A DNA stretch of 64,000 nucleotides, taken from contig NZ_JAMXFJ010000003.1 in the NCBI RefSeq assembly GCF_025460805.1, positions 120,518-184,517 on the forward strand, in the 5' to 3' direction. This stretch comes from Microvirga sesbaniae (GTDB lineage Bacteria > Pseudomonadota > Alphaproteobacteria > Rhizobiales > Beijerinckiaceae). The stretch's first letter is position 1. Each line of letters opens with the position of its first letter. Of the stretch, positions 27,129 through 35,913 are shown in pieces. A program made the translations under genes and the position numbers. Under the pieces are notes generated by a model. The model worked only from the letters and a program-made list of their open reading frames with translations, did not search any database and was not told the DNA's origin.

Positions 27129-28298
27129 TCAATCCTTGTAGGGATCGAACTCGCCAGGGCCGGCCATCGCGACGGCGAAGGGCCGGAGCCTGCGCTCCAC
27201 CGCGATCGTGCCTCGGTGATAGGCGAGCACATCCTCGAGGCGCCGGTAGACCATGGGGCTCTCATCCACATCGCCTCCGCGCAGGAGAATGCCCTTTTCG
27301 CGCAGCCAGGCGTCCATCTCGTCGCGGGTGAACCGGGGAGGGCGGACCCATTCTCCCGCCTTGTTCTTCTTGCCCTTCGCGTCCATGCGGCCGAAGAGGC
27401 GTCCTGCCCCATGCACCGTCGAATAGAGGCTGTCGGCGCTCTCCCTCCCGTCGATTCCGTGCAGGATGACCGCGTTGTCGCCCATGGATCCGCCAACGAA
27501 GCCGCGCTGCCCGGGAAACGCCGGCGTCGCGCCCTTGCGGACGACCCAGTATTCCTTGCCGCCGTGGCTCTCCCGCCAGACGAAGTTGTGGTGATTGTGC
27601 ACCGTGTCGGTCACCCGACCGCCGATGATCCGGCGCACGCGCTCGACCACCCATTCCCGACCGGCATAGGCATAGAGCCCACCGAGCGTCACGCCGGCGA
27701 TGTAGCTGCGCCCGATCTCGCTGTCCTGGTGGACGAGGGCGGGATCGACCTCCATGCCGTCCTTGGCCCCGCCGAGAGCGAGGTGCTTGGTGGTGATCTT
27801 GTGGCCGAGACCGCGGGAGCCGAAATGGACCCCGATCCAGACGAAGCCTTCCTCGTCCTCGAACAGGTCGACGTAGTGATTGCCCGAGCCCACCGTCCCG
27901 AGCTGTCCGGCGGCCAGCGTCTTGAGATCCCGGACACCGGCTTCCTCCCAGAGAGGGGATTCGAACAGCTCATGGTCGACCGTGACGGCGTTTTTCTGGC
28001 CGATCCCGAAGCTGATGGCACGGCCGATGTCGGCCAGGATGCGCCCCGCCTGGCCGGCGATGTCCTCGTAACGGGTGTCGAGCCGGACAGCCATGTTCCC
28101 GCAGGCGATATCGAACCCGACCCCGCTGATGGAGACATGCTCCTCATAGGCGATCACCCCGCCGATGGGATGCGCGTAGCCGAGGTGTCCGTCCGCGCAG
28201 AGCACGCCCCTGGCGGCGCTCCCGACCTGCATGCAGCGGTCCAGCTGCCGGATGGTCTTCTCGTCATGCTGGCCGTAGATTCGGGTCTTCGCCGTCAC
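27129..28298 (-). CDS. rtcB: RtcB-type RNA ligase
   Basis: This 389-residue protein joins RNA 2',3'-cyclic phosphate (or 3'-phosphate) ends to 5'-OH ends using GTP and manganese. Family motifs are all present: the metal-binding GVGFDIACGNMAVRL with its cysteine, GTVGSGNHYVDLFED, the histidine motif IGVHFGSRGLGHKI, HNHHNFVWRE and the guanylylated histidine in HGAGR. I use the GTG at 28298 after CCGGAGAC; upstream codons overlap the neighbouring gene and have no homology. It lies 14 bp downstream of the small secreted-protein gene, so they are probably co-transcribed. No rtcA or archease is nearby. Confidence 0.93.
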   Translation of the reverse strand: MTAKTRIYGQHDEKTIRQLDRCMQVGSAARGVLCADGHLGYAHPIGGVIAYEEHVSISGVGFDIACGNMAVRLDTRYEDIAGQAGRILADIGRAISFGIGQKNAVTVDHELFESPLWEEAGVRDLKTLAAGQLGTVGSGNHYVDLFEDEEGFVWIGVHFGSRGLGHKITTKHLALGGAKDGMEVDPALVHQDSEIGRSYIAGVTLGGLYAYAGREWVVERVRRIIGGRVTDTVHNHHNFVWRESHGGKEYWVVRKGATPAFPGQRGFVGGSMGDNAVILHGIDGRESADSLYSTVHGAGRLFGRMDAKGKKNKAGEWVRPPRFTRDEMDAWLREKGILLRGGDVDESPMVYRRLEDVLAYHRGTIAVERRLRPFAVAMAGPGEFDPYKD

Positions 28299-28312
28299 GA
28301 TCGGTCTCCGGG

Positions 28313-28597
28313 TCAGGGGCGGTTGTACCGCTCGCGCAGGCGCTCGATCTCCCGCTGGAGGGCATCGAGGCCACGCGCAACGTCCCTGCCCATGTTCTCG
28401 ACGACTCCCGTTCCCGCGGCCACGTCCGGGCAATCCAGCGTCCCGTCCCGTCGGTGCCGGGGCGAGATGCCCCCTTGAGGGGTGAGCAGGTAGGCGCAGC
28501 CCGTATCCTCATCCCGCCAGACGACGGGCTGGTCGAGAGCGGCCACCGGGGTGGCCGACAGAACAAGGATGGACAAGGCGCAGCAGCGGCGAAACAT
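28313..28597 (-). CDS. Small secreted protein (94 residues)
   Basis: The protein starts MFRRCCALSILVLSATPVAA, a clear Sec signal peptide, leaving a mature part of about 75 residues. That part has two cysteines (TGCAYLL and LDCPDV) that could form a disulfide, and a C-terminal basic helix (LQREIERLRERYNRP). I know no family. It ends 14 bp before rtcB in the same direction. Confidence 0.7.
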   Translation of the reverse strand: MFRRCCALSILVLSATPVAALDQPVVWRDEDTGCAYLLTPQGGISPRHRRDGTLDCPDVAAGTGVVENMGRDVARGLDALQREIERLRERYNRP

Positions 28598-28794
28598 GAT
28601 CACGGCGAGACCCCCGGAACGAACCCCTCCCTCCATGGAATGCCGGCCCGCCGGCCCGTGTTCCTCCCGGCCTGCCCGCTACCATCCGTCAATTTGACTT
28701 CCCCTCCGGTTTAGAGGACATCACGCGGTTTGATGGACCTGTGCCGATGGGATATCCCGTCAGAACGCAGGCGTGCCCGCCCCCGGAGTCATTG

Positions 28795-30504
28795 ATGGAC
28801 GGTTCTGTCCCCCAGCCGCGGAGTTCATTGCGCTCTCTCTCCGTGGCCCAGTTCACGAGTGTCGTGGAGCGGAGCCATGCCCGGCTCTGCGCCGTTCTCG
28901 TCCTGCTGTCGCTCGTCTGCTTCCTGCCGGGCTTCACAACCCTTCAACCCATGGATCGGGACGAGCCGCGCTATGCCCAGGCTTCCAAGCAGATGCTGGA
29001 ATCCGGCGATCTCGTGGACATCCGCTTCCAGGACGAGGCCCGGCACAAGAAGCCGGTGGGGATCTACTGGATGCAGAGCGCCAGCGTCGCCATCGGGCAG
29101 GTGCTGGGCGTGCCGGAGGCGCGGACCACCATCGCCCTCTACCGCATCCCGTCGCTTCTCGGGGCGATTGCGACGGTCCTGCTGACCTACTGGGCCGCCC
29201 TGGCCTTCTTCGGGCGACGAGGGGCGTTCCTGACGGCAGCCCTGATGGCGACCTGCGTGATTCTCATGGTGGAGGCGCGCCTCGCCAAGACGGACGCCAT
29301 GCTGACCGCCTGCTCCGTGGCCGTGATGGGTGGTCTCGCGAGGGCCTATCTGAGCCGCGGCGCCGGGGTTCTGCCCCGGAGAGCCCTGCTGATCTTCTGG
29401 GCCGGTTTCGCCTTGGGGATCCTCATCAAAGGTCCGCTGGTCATCATGTTCGCGGGATTGGCCGCGGCGGTCCTCGCCTACAAGGAGCGCTCGGCGCGTT
29501 GGCTTCTCACCCTGAGGCCCTGGCTCGGCGCCGCCTTCACGCTGGCGGTGGTGCTGCCGTGGTTCGTCGCCATCGCGCTCAAGACCGGCGGCGCCTTCTA
29601 TTCCGAGGCGGTCGGCCACGACATGCTGGGCAAGGTCGGGACGGCGCAGCGGTATCACTGGGCCCCGCCCGGCTTCTACCTGATCTCCTTCTTCGCGACG
29701 TTCTGGCCGGGCGCCATCCTGGCAGCCATTGCGGTGCCCTTCGCCTGGAAGCATCGCCGGGAGGAACCGGTCGCCTTCGCGCTTGCCTGGATCGTCCCGT
29801 CCTGGATCGTCTTCGAGGCCGTGCCGACCAAGCTGCCGCACTACACGCTGCCTCTGTTGCCGGCGGTGGCCATCGTCACAATCATGGCCATCTCGCGCCA
29901 TTTCGTGGGTCCGCATCGGCCTGCGGCCAAGCTGGCGACCGTGATGATCCCGTTCATCCCGGTCGGCCTGACCGTCGGCCTCTCGGCGGTCGGCTGGTCG
30001 TTCGACGGGATGCTGCCCTTCCGGGCTCTCCCGTTCCTCGTAATCTCCTCCGTTCTCGCCCTCTGGGCGTGGTGGCTCTTCGTCAAGAGCCGGCTGGTGC
30101 CGACCCTGTGGGCCGGGTTCATCTCGGCGGCCTTTCTCGCGATCGGGGTTTTCGGGTTCGCGCAGCTCGATCTGCGCTCCCTCAAGATCTCGGACCGGCT
30201 GGCCGAGGTCGCCCGCAACCTGCCTTGCGAGAACCCGCAGGTCGCGACCCTCGGCTACCGGGAACCCAGTCTCGTCTTCCTGACCGGGACCAACCTCGAC
30301 ATGGTCGAGACGGGACCCGAGGCATCGGCGTTCCTGCGGCAGGGCGGGTGTCGGGTCGTTTTCGTGGAGAAGCGGTACGAGACGGAGTTCCGGGCGGAGA
30401 ACGCGCGCCTGAAGCAGCAGCCCGCCCTCTCGACCCGGATCCAGGGATTCAATATCAACAGCGGGCGGCGGGTCGATATCGCGGCTTATGCGACGGGCTT
30501 CTAG
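28795..30504 (+). CDS. ArnT/PMT-family membrane glycosyltransferase
   Basis: This 569-residue inner-membrane protein has about 12 hydrophobic helices and a C-terminal periplasmic domain. The first periplasmic loop has the MDRDEPRYAQASKQMLESGD motif of the ArnT/dolichyl-phosphate-mannose transferase superfamily, with the acidic catalytic pair. Such enzymes move a sugar from a polyprenyl-phosphate carrier onto lipid A, LPS core or proteins. The next two genes fit synthesis of that donor. The ATG at 28795 has GGAG at proper spacing; an earlier in-frame ATG at 28741 would add 18 residues. The TAG stop falls on the start of a family B repeat. Confidence 0.85.
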   Translation: MDGSVPQPRSSLRSLSVAQFTSVVERSHARLCAVLVLLSLVCFLPGFTTLQPMDRDEPRYAQASKQMLESGDLVDIRFQDEARHKKPVGIYWMQSASVAIGQVLGVPEARTTIALYRIPSLLGAIATVLLTYWAALAFFGRRGAFLTAALMATCVILMVEARLAKTDAMLTACSVAVMGGLARAYLSRGAGVLPRRALLIFWAGFALGILIKGPLVIMFAGLAAAVLAYKERSARWLLTLRPWLGAAFTLAVVLPWFVAIALKTGGAFYSEAVGHDMLGKVGTAQRYHWAPPGFYLISFFATFWPGAILAAIAVPFAWKHRREEPVAFALAWIVPSWIVFEAVPTKLPHYTLPLLPAVAIVTIMAISRHFVGPHRPAAKLATVMIPFIPVGLTVGLSAVGWSFDGMLPFRALPFLVISSVLALWAWWLFVKSRLVPTLWAGFISAAFLAIGVFGFAQLDLRSLKISDRLAEVARNLPCENPQVATLGYREPSLVFLTGTNLDMVETGPEASAFLRQGGCRVVFVEKRYETEFRAENARLKQQPALSTRIQGFNINSGRRVDIAAYATGF

Positions 30505-30597
30505 CGCATCGTGCGGAAAAGTGGACCCGGTTTTCCGCATAAACGATGCGCCGGCCAATAGTGGAGCATCGGACCCAAAAGTGGGTCCGATGCTCTA
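30502..30597. repeat. Family B double-hairpin element
   Basis: The 96-bp element starts TAGCGCATCGTGCGG and ends GGTCCGATGCTCTA. The first hairpin closes with GCGCATCG/CGATGCGC, the second with AGCATCGGACCC/GGGTCCGATGCT. Its left TA plus G forms the stop codon of the upstream gene. Confidence 0.85.
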
Positions 30598-30644
30598 GTC
30601 CAGATGGCGATTGTGAAGAGGCGGCCAGTGATGGCCCGTAACGG

Positions 30645-31379
30645 ATGACTGACCTTTCTCCCGGGCCCCGCATCAGCGTCGTGGTGCCCGTCAAGAACGA
30701 GGCGCTCAACATTCTCCCGCTGGTAGAGGAGATCGAGCGCGCCTGCGCGCCGCTCTCGCCCTTCGAGGTGATCTATGTGGATGACGGCTCGACCGACGAA
30801 ACCGGGGACGAGGTTCTGAAGGCCCGGACCACACGGCCCTGGCTGCGCCTCGTCCGGCACGAGGCGAGCTGTGGGCAGAGCGCCGCGGTCCGGACCGGCG
30901 TCCACGCGGCCCGGGGGGCGATCGTCATCACCCTCGACGGGGACGGGCAGAACGACCCTGCCTTCATCCCCCGGCTCGTGGCGGCCCTCGATGACCCTCA
31001 AACGGCCCTCGTTGCCGGCCAGCGGGTCGGACGGAAGGACGGCACCTACAAGAAATGGCAGTCCCGGATCGCCAATGGGGTGCGGGGGAGGATCCTGAAG
31101 GACGGGACGCGCGACACGGGCTGCGGCCTCAAGGCCTTCCGGCGCGACGTCTACCTGCGGCTGCCCTATTTCGACGCCCTGCACCGCTTCATGCCGGCCC
31201 TGGTCAAGCGTGAAGGGTACCGGATCGCCCATGTGGACGTGGTCGACCGGCCCCGTCATGCCGGCCGGTCGAATTACGGGATGTTCGACCGGCTCTGGGT
31301 CGGCATCCTTGATTTAGCCGGAGTCTGGTGGTTGATCCGCCGCCGCCGCCGCGTTCCCGCTGCTCAGGAAATCGTCTGA
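30645..31379 (+). CDS. GT2 glycosyltransferase, polyprenyl-phosphate sugar synthase type
   Basis: This 244-residue protein is a cytoplasmic GT-A transferase of the dolichyl-phosphate-mannose synthase group. It begins RISVVVPVKNEALNI, with the nucleotide-sugar site VIYVDDGSTDET and the metal-binding LDGDGQNDP. DTGCGLKAFRRDVYLRLP is also typical of the group. The last 20 residues are hydrophobic then very basic. It should load a sugar onto a polyprenyl phosphate for the ArnT-type gene upstream. Its stop overlaps the next start by one base. Confidence 0.87.
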   Translation: MTDLSPGPRISVVVPVKNEALNILPLVEEIERACAPLSPFEVIYVDDGSTDETGDEVLKARTTRPWLRLVRHEASCGQSAAVRTGVHAARGAIVITLDGDGQNDPAFIPRLVAALDDPQTALVAGQRVGRKDGTYKKWQSRIANGVRGRILKDGTRDTGCGLKAFRRDVYLRLPYFDALHRFMPALVKREGYRIAHVDVVDRPRHAGRSNYGMFDRLWVGILDLAGVWWLIRRRRRVPAAQEIV

Positions 31380-31744
31380 TGTTGATGCGCCTTTCACACG
31401 ATCTGGGACTTTATTTCTATGACCTTGTCGTCGCCCGGTTCGATCTTTGGGCGGCCTTCGGCGTTCTGGCCCAGTTCGTCTTCGGGGCCCGGTTCCTCGT
31501 GCAGTGGATCGCCAGCGAGAAGGCGGAAAAGAGCGTGATCCCCGTCGGGTTCTGGGTGCTGTCGATCTCCGGTGGCCTGATGACCCTGGTCTACGGCTTC
31601 GCCCGCAGCGACATCGTCATCATCCTGGGCCAGGCCTTTTCGATCTTCATCTACATTCGCAACCTGATGCTCATCGCGAAAGAGAAGCGAAAGATTGCCG
31701 CTACGGCGGTTTCGGGGTCCCAGGCGCAGGCTCCGGCCGCCTAG
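31379..31744 (+). CDS. Lipid A biosynthesis N-terminal domain (LAB_N) membrane protein
   Basis: This 121-residue protein is nearly all LAB_N domain: three hydrophobic helices with the motif FGARFLVQWIASEKAEKSVIP. The domain occurs at the N-terminus of LpxB-like proteins and as a free small membrane protein beside GT2 enzymes. The ATG overlaps the GT2 stop (TGATG), so the two are translationally coupled. A role in making or flipping the polyprenyl-linked sugar is plausible. The TAG stop lies on the boundary of a family B repeat. Confidence 0.85.
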   Translation: MLMRLSHDLGLYFYDLVVARFDLWAAFGVLAQFVFGARFLVQWIASEKAEKSVIPVGFWVLSISGGLMTLVYGFARSDIVIILGQAFSIFIYIRNLMLIAKEKRKIAATAVSGSQAQAPAA

Positions 31745-32088
31745 CGCACCGTGCGAAAAAGTGGGCCCGGTTTTTCGCCCTCAACGATGCGCCGGCCAAG
31801 AGTGGAGCATCGAACAATCGGGATCACCGGGACAAGCCCGGTGATGACGTGAGAGGGTGGCATGAGGCGGTGACAACACCCTCCCCACGTCATGGCCGGC
31901 CTTGTGCCGGCCATCCCGATCGGAAGAGCGCGGCGCCTCTCGCATCGGGATCACCGGGACAAGCCCGGTGATGACGAGGGGGTGACCATCCGGCCGAACG
32001 ATCAGGACAGGGGCCCGAACGATGCGCGGCTTAAGGATGTGAGGATCGGACCCAAGCGTGGTCCCACCGTTCACGTCCGATGCCCTAA
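31742..32088. repeat. Nested repeat: family A hairpins inside a family B element
   Basis: The left part is a family B half (TAGCGCACCGTGCGAAAAAG, to about 31815). It is followed by three family A hairpins (CACCGGG type near 31825 and 31953, GGCCGGCC type near 31893) and a family B right end, CGTCCGATGCCCTA, at 32075-32088. The 366-bp gap before metC holds no gene. Confidence 0.78.
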
Positions 32089-32110
32089 GCGCGCCTGAGC
32101 CCGAGAAAGC

Positions 32111-33307
32111 CTAGGCTGCCTTGGCGTCCGTCTCGCGGAGGCGGGTAAACCCGGCATCCAGGTCCCGCTTCAGGTCCTCGAGATCCTCCAGGCCGATGTG
32201 GAAGCGCAGGGCGTGACCGCCGGGCTCCCATGTGGTTGCCGTGCGATAGGCGGCGCAGTTGAAGGGGATCACGAGGCTCTCGAATCCGCCCCAGGAATAG
32301 CCCATTCCGAACAGCGACAGGCCGTCGAGCATGGCGGCGAGGGCCCGGTCCGAGCAGGGCTTCAGGATGATCGAGAAGAGGCCGGATGAGCCCTTGAAGT
32401 CCCGCTTCCAGATCTCATGACCCGGATCGGTCGCGAGGGCGGGGTGGAGGACCCTTGCCACCTCCGGGCGGGTTTCGAGCCAGCGGGCCATCTCGAGCGC
32501 TTGGCTCCCGTGCTCCCTCAGGCGAAGGGCCATGGTGCGCAGGCCCCGCAGACCCAGGAACACGTCTTCCGGTCCGGGGCACATGGCAAAGGAGTCGTAA
32601 GTCTCGCGCAGGCGCTTGAAGCAACGGTCATTGGCCGAGACCATGCCGAGCAGCAGGTCCGATCCGCCGCTCAGGTACTTGGTGCCGGCCTCAATGGCCA
32701 TGTCCACCCCGCGCTCGTGCGGCGGGAAGAGCAGGGGGGTCGCCCAGGTATTGTCCATGAGGACGACGGCCCCATGACGGTGCGCCACCTCGGCGATGGC
32801 GGGGATGTCCTGCATCTCGAGGGACTGGGAGCCGGGAGCCTCGGTGAACACGGCCGTGGTGTTCGGTCGGATGAGAGCCTCGATCCCGGGGCCGATCTGC
32901 GGGTCGTAATAGGTGGTTTCCACACCAAAATTCTTGAGCACGCCGTTGCAGAATTGCCGGGTCGGCAGGTAGACCGAATCCGTCATCAGCAGATGGTCGC
33001 CGGCCTTCAGGCATGACATCAAGGCCACCGTGACGGCAGCGAGCCCCGATGGGGCAAGCACGGTTCCGGCGCCGCCGGTCAGTTCCGTCCAGGCGACTTC
33101 AAGGGAGTTGGTGGTCGGAGTCCCTTTCGTCCCATAGGAATACCGCCCGCGCCGGTGCAGCAGATCGTCGGTGGTCGCGTACAGCACGGTCGAGCCGCGG
33201 TAGATCGGCGTATTGATGAATCCGTGCTGCTCGAACGGCTCCCGCCCGGCATGCACGAGGCGGGTTCGTTCGGATAGGTTTTGGGGCTTTGGAGGGAGTT
33301 TTGACAT
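32111..33307 (-). CDS. metC: Cystathionine beta-lyase
   Basis: This 398-residue PLP enzyme of the Cys/Met metabolism family should cleave cystathionine to homocysteine, pyruvate and ammonia. It has the cofactor segment VFTEAPGSQSLEMQDIPAIA, the VLMDNTWATPLLFPP strand with the PLP-contacting Asp, and the Schiff-base lysine in GTKYLSGGSD. The C-terminus has the WGGFESLVIP motif, in which W rather than Y or H precedes GGFESL. Gamma-synthases are related, but the SLEMQDIP and WGGFESL motifs favour the beta-lyase. It is divergent from aapJ. Confidence 0.9.
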   Translation of the reverse strand: MSKLPPKPQNLSERTRLVHAGREPFEQHGFINTPIYRGSTVLYATTDDLLHRRGRYSYGTKGTPTTNSLEVAWTELTGGAGTVLAPSGLAAVTVALMSCLKAGDHLLMTDSVYLPTRQFCNGVLKNFGVETTYYDPQIGPGIEALIRPNTTAVFTEAPGSQSLEMQDIPAIAEVAHRHGAVVLMDNTWATPLLFPPHERGVDMAIEAGTKYLSGGSDLLLGMVSANDRCFKRLRETYDSFAMCPGPEDVFLGLRGLRTMALRLREHGSQALEMARWLETRPEVARVLHPALATDPGHEIWKRDFKGSSGLFSIILKPCSDRALAAMLDGLSLFGMGYSWGGFESLVIPFNCAAYRTATTWEPGGHALRFHIGLEDLEDLKRDLDAGFTRLRETDAKAA

Positions 33308-33538
33308 CGCTTCAAGGGCTTGCTGAGGAGATTCCGATCTGAGACCGGGCCGCTCCTGCCGTCAAGTCAGGCAAGAAATGCCTTCCATCAAGACTTGACC
33401 AGTGATTAATCATGGAATGTGATGGATCTCGATGCCGTCTCAGCCGAGGCGGCGTAGACCGGTCTATCCGGGGCCCGGCTGGGGGGTCATAACCATAAGC
33501 GGCCGAGCCATGTGGAACTATTGGGAGAAGATACAAAC

Positions 33539-34558
33539 ATGAAAAAGGCTCTCGTATCGATTGCCTTCGGCCTGACAGCCAGCCTGCTCGCGACGGGCGC
33601 TTCCGCCCAGGCGACGCTCAACAGCGTGAAGCAGAAGGGCTTCCTGACCTGCGGCTCGAACACGGGTCTCGCCGGTTTCGGCCAGCCGGATGCTCAGGGC
33701 AACTGGACCGGACTCGACGTCGATTTCTGCCGCGCCATTGCGGCCGCCATCTTCGACGATCCGACCAAGGTTCGCTTCATTCCGCTCGCCGCCAAGGACC
33801 GTTTCACGGCCCTCCAGTCCGGCGAAGTGGACGTGCTGTCCCGCAACTCCACCGTGACGATGTCGCGCGACACGCAGCTCGGCCTCGACTTCCCTGCCAT
33901 CAACTACTTCGACGGCCAGGGCTTCATGGTCCGCAAGAAGCTCGGCGTTTCCTCCGCCAAGGAGCTGAACGGCGCCTCGATCTGCACCCAGCAGGGCACC
34001 ACCACCGAGCTCAACCTCGCCGACTACTTCCGTGCCAACAACATGAAGTACGAAGTGGTGGCTTTCGCGACCTCGGACGAGACGTTCAAGGCCTATGACG
34101 CCGGCCGCTGCGACGCCTTCACGACCGACGCTTCCGGCCTCTACGCCGAGCGCCTGCGCGCCTCGGCCCCGGACGATCATATCGTTCTGCCGGAAATCAT
34201 CTCGAAGGAGCCGCTCGGTCCGGCCGTCCGCCATGGCGACAACCAGTGGGGCGACATCGTCCGCTGGACCCACAACGCCATGCTGAACGCCGAAGAGCTC
34301 GGCGTGACCAAGGCCAATGTGGACCAGATGAAGACCTCCGAGAACCCGGAGATCAAGCGTCTTCTCGGTACGGAAGGCAAGTTCGGCGAGGCCGTGGGCC
34401 TGACCAACGACTGGGCCGTGCGCATCATCAAGCACGTGGGCAATTACGGCGAGGTGTTCGAGAAGAACGTCGGCGAAGGCTCGCGCCTGAAGATCAAGCG
34501 CGGTCAGAACGCCCAATGGACGAAGGGCGGCCTGCAATACGGCATCCCGATCCGCTAA
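33539..34558 (+). CDS. aapJ: General L-amino acid ABC transporter substrate-binding protein
   Basis: This 339-residue periplasmic protein has a signal peptide ending near ASAQA and an SBP_bac_3 fold, with VKQKGFLTCGSNTGLAGFG at the mature start and GASICTQQGTTTELNLADYF in the middle. AapJ binds a broad range of L-amino acids in Rhizobium. I use the ATG at 33539 (MKKALVSIAFGL), with a GGGAGAAG ribosome site. A hairpin follows the stop, before aapQ. Confidence 0.93.
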   Translation: MKKALVSIAFGLTASLLATGASAQATLNSVKQKGFLTCGSNTGLAGFGQPDAQGNWTGLDVDFCRAIAAAIFDDPTKVRFIPLAAKDRFTALQSGEVDVLSRNSTVTMSRDTQLGLDFPAINYFDGQGFMVRKKLGVSSAKELNGASICTQQGTTTELNLADYFRANNMKYEVVAFATSDETFKAYDAGRCDAFTTDASGLYAERLRASAPDDHIVLPEIISKEPLGPAVRHGDNQWGDIVRWTHNAMLNAEELGVTKANVDQMKTSENPEIKRLLGTEGKFGEAVGLTNDWAVRIIKHVGNYGEVFEKNVGEGSRLKIKRGQNAQWTKGGLQYGIPIR

Positions 34559-34571
34559 GCTGTTGACAAAG

Positions 34572-34598
34572 GGGCGTCCGGACAATCCGGGCGCCCTT
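34572..34598 (+). terminator. Intercistronic hairpin between aapJ and aapQ
   Basis: GGGCGTCCGG (34572-34581) pairs with CCGGGCGCCC (34587-34596), one G-U pair, loop ACAAT, followed by TT. A partial terminator or RNA stabiliser after the binding-protein gene is common in such operons. Confidence 0.7.
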
Positions 34599-34693
34599 CT
34601 CAGACACGAACAACAAAAAGCCGCCCGTTCGTGGTATCCTGGATGCCGTGATCAGGGGAGGACGGCAGGATACAAATAAGAAGCCGTCAGAGG

Positions 34694-35905
34694 ATGAACT
34701 CAGTGCAGACCGCTGTCAGTCAGACATCGCCCCCCAAAAAATCGTTTCTATACGATCCCAAAGTCCGTGGGATTTTCTATCAGGTCGTTCTCGTCCTCGC
34801 GATCGTCTACCTTTTCTACGTCGCCGCGACGAATGCCGTCGAGAACCTGCAGCGCGCCAAGATCGCCTCCGGGTTCGGCTTCCTCAACAACACGGCGGGC
34901 TTCGACATCAGCCAGACGCTGATCCAGTTCAGCGCAGCCGGCGGGACCTACGGCGATGCGTTCATCGTCGGCCTCCTGAATACCCTGCTCGTTTCCGCCA
35001 TCGGCATCTTCTTCACCACGATCCTCGGCTTCTTGATCGGCATTGCGCGCCTGTCCAAGAACTGGATGGTGGCCAAGGTCGCCATGGTCTATGTGGAGGT
35101 TCTGCGCAACATCCCGCTGCTGGTGCAGTTGCTGTTCTGGTACATCGCGGTCCTCGGGACCCTGCCGCAGCCGCGCAACTCCCTCGAGATGGGCGCCGGC
35201 TTCTACCTGAACTCCCGCGGCCTGTTCATGGCCAAGCCCATCTGGGGAAGCAATATCTCGGTTGTCGTTGCGGCTCTCGTGATCGGACTTGTCGGGACCT
35301 TCGTGTACCGCCGCTGGGCCCGCAGGCAACAGGAGCAGACCGGACGGCAATACCCTGTCGGCAAGGTCACCCTGGCCTTGCTCCTCGGCCTGCCGGTCCT
35401 GACCTGGATCGTGCTTGCCGTGGCGGGGGCCAACCCGATTACCTTCGAATTGCCGCGCAAGGGGACGTTCAACTTGACCGGCGGCATGCAGATCCTGCCG
35501 GAATTCGTGGCGCTTCTCCTGGGCCTCGTCACCTACACGGCCGCCTTCATCGCCGAGGTGGTCCGCGCGGGCATCCTGGCCGTGTCGAAGGGCCAGTCGG
35601 AGGCGGCAGGCTCCCTCGGCCTCACGCCGGGACAGACCCTGCGCCTGGTGGTGATCCCCCAGGCCATGCGGGTCATCGTCCCGCCGCTGACCAGTCAATA
35701 CCTCAACCTGACGAAGAACTCCTCCCTGGCGGTCGCCATCGGGTATCCCGACCTGGTTCAGGTCTTCATGGGAACCGTGCTGAACCAGACCGGCCAGGCC
35801 ATCGAGGTGGTCGTCATCACCATGGGCGTCTACCTGACGATCAGCCTCGTGACGTCGTTCATCATGAATATCTACAACCGCCGCGTGGCGATCGTCGAGC
35901 GGTAG
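34694..35905 (+). CDS. aapQ: General L-amino acid ABC transporter permease Q
   Basis: This 403-residue inner-membrane protein is of the His/Glu/Gln/Arg/opine permease family, with the AapQ-type insertion between early helices. The ATPase-docking loop is SKGQSEAAGSLGLTPGQTLR, and VYVEVLRNIPLLVQLLFWY is the matching family motif. It pairs with AapM. A 135-bp gap with a hairpin separates it from aapJ. Confidence 0.93.
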   Translation: MNSVQTAVSQTSPPKKSFLYDPKVRGIFYQVVLVLAIVYLFYVAATNAVENLQRAKIASGFGFLNNTAGFDISQTLIQFSAAGGTYGDAFIVGLLNTLLVSAIGIFFTTILGFLIGIARLSKNWMVAKVAMVYVEVLRNIPLLVQLLFWYIAVLGTLPQPRNSLEMGAGFYLNSRGLFMAKPIWGSNISVVVAALVIGLVGTFVYRRWARRQQEQTGRQYPVGKVTLALLLGLPVLTWIVLAVAGANPITFELPRKGTFNLTGGMQILPEFVALLLGLVTYTAAFIAEVVRAGILAVSKGQSEAAGSLGLTPGQTLRLVVIPQAMRVIVPPLTSQYLNLTKNSSLAVAIGYPDLVQVFMGTVLNQTGQAIEVVVITMGVYLTISLVTSFIMNIYNRRVAIVER

Positions 35906-35913
35906 GAGATCGC

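Noticed and set aside
33308..33538. Possible SAM riboswitch upstream of metC
   Set aside because: The 231-bp gap lacks the conserved stems I would expect and is shared with the divergent aapJ promoter.
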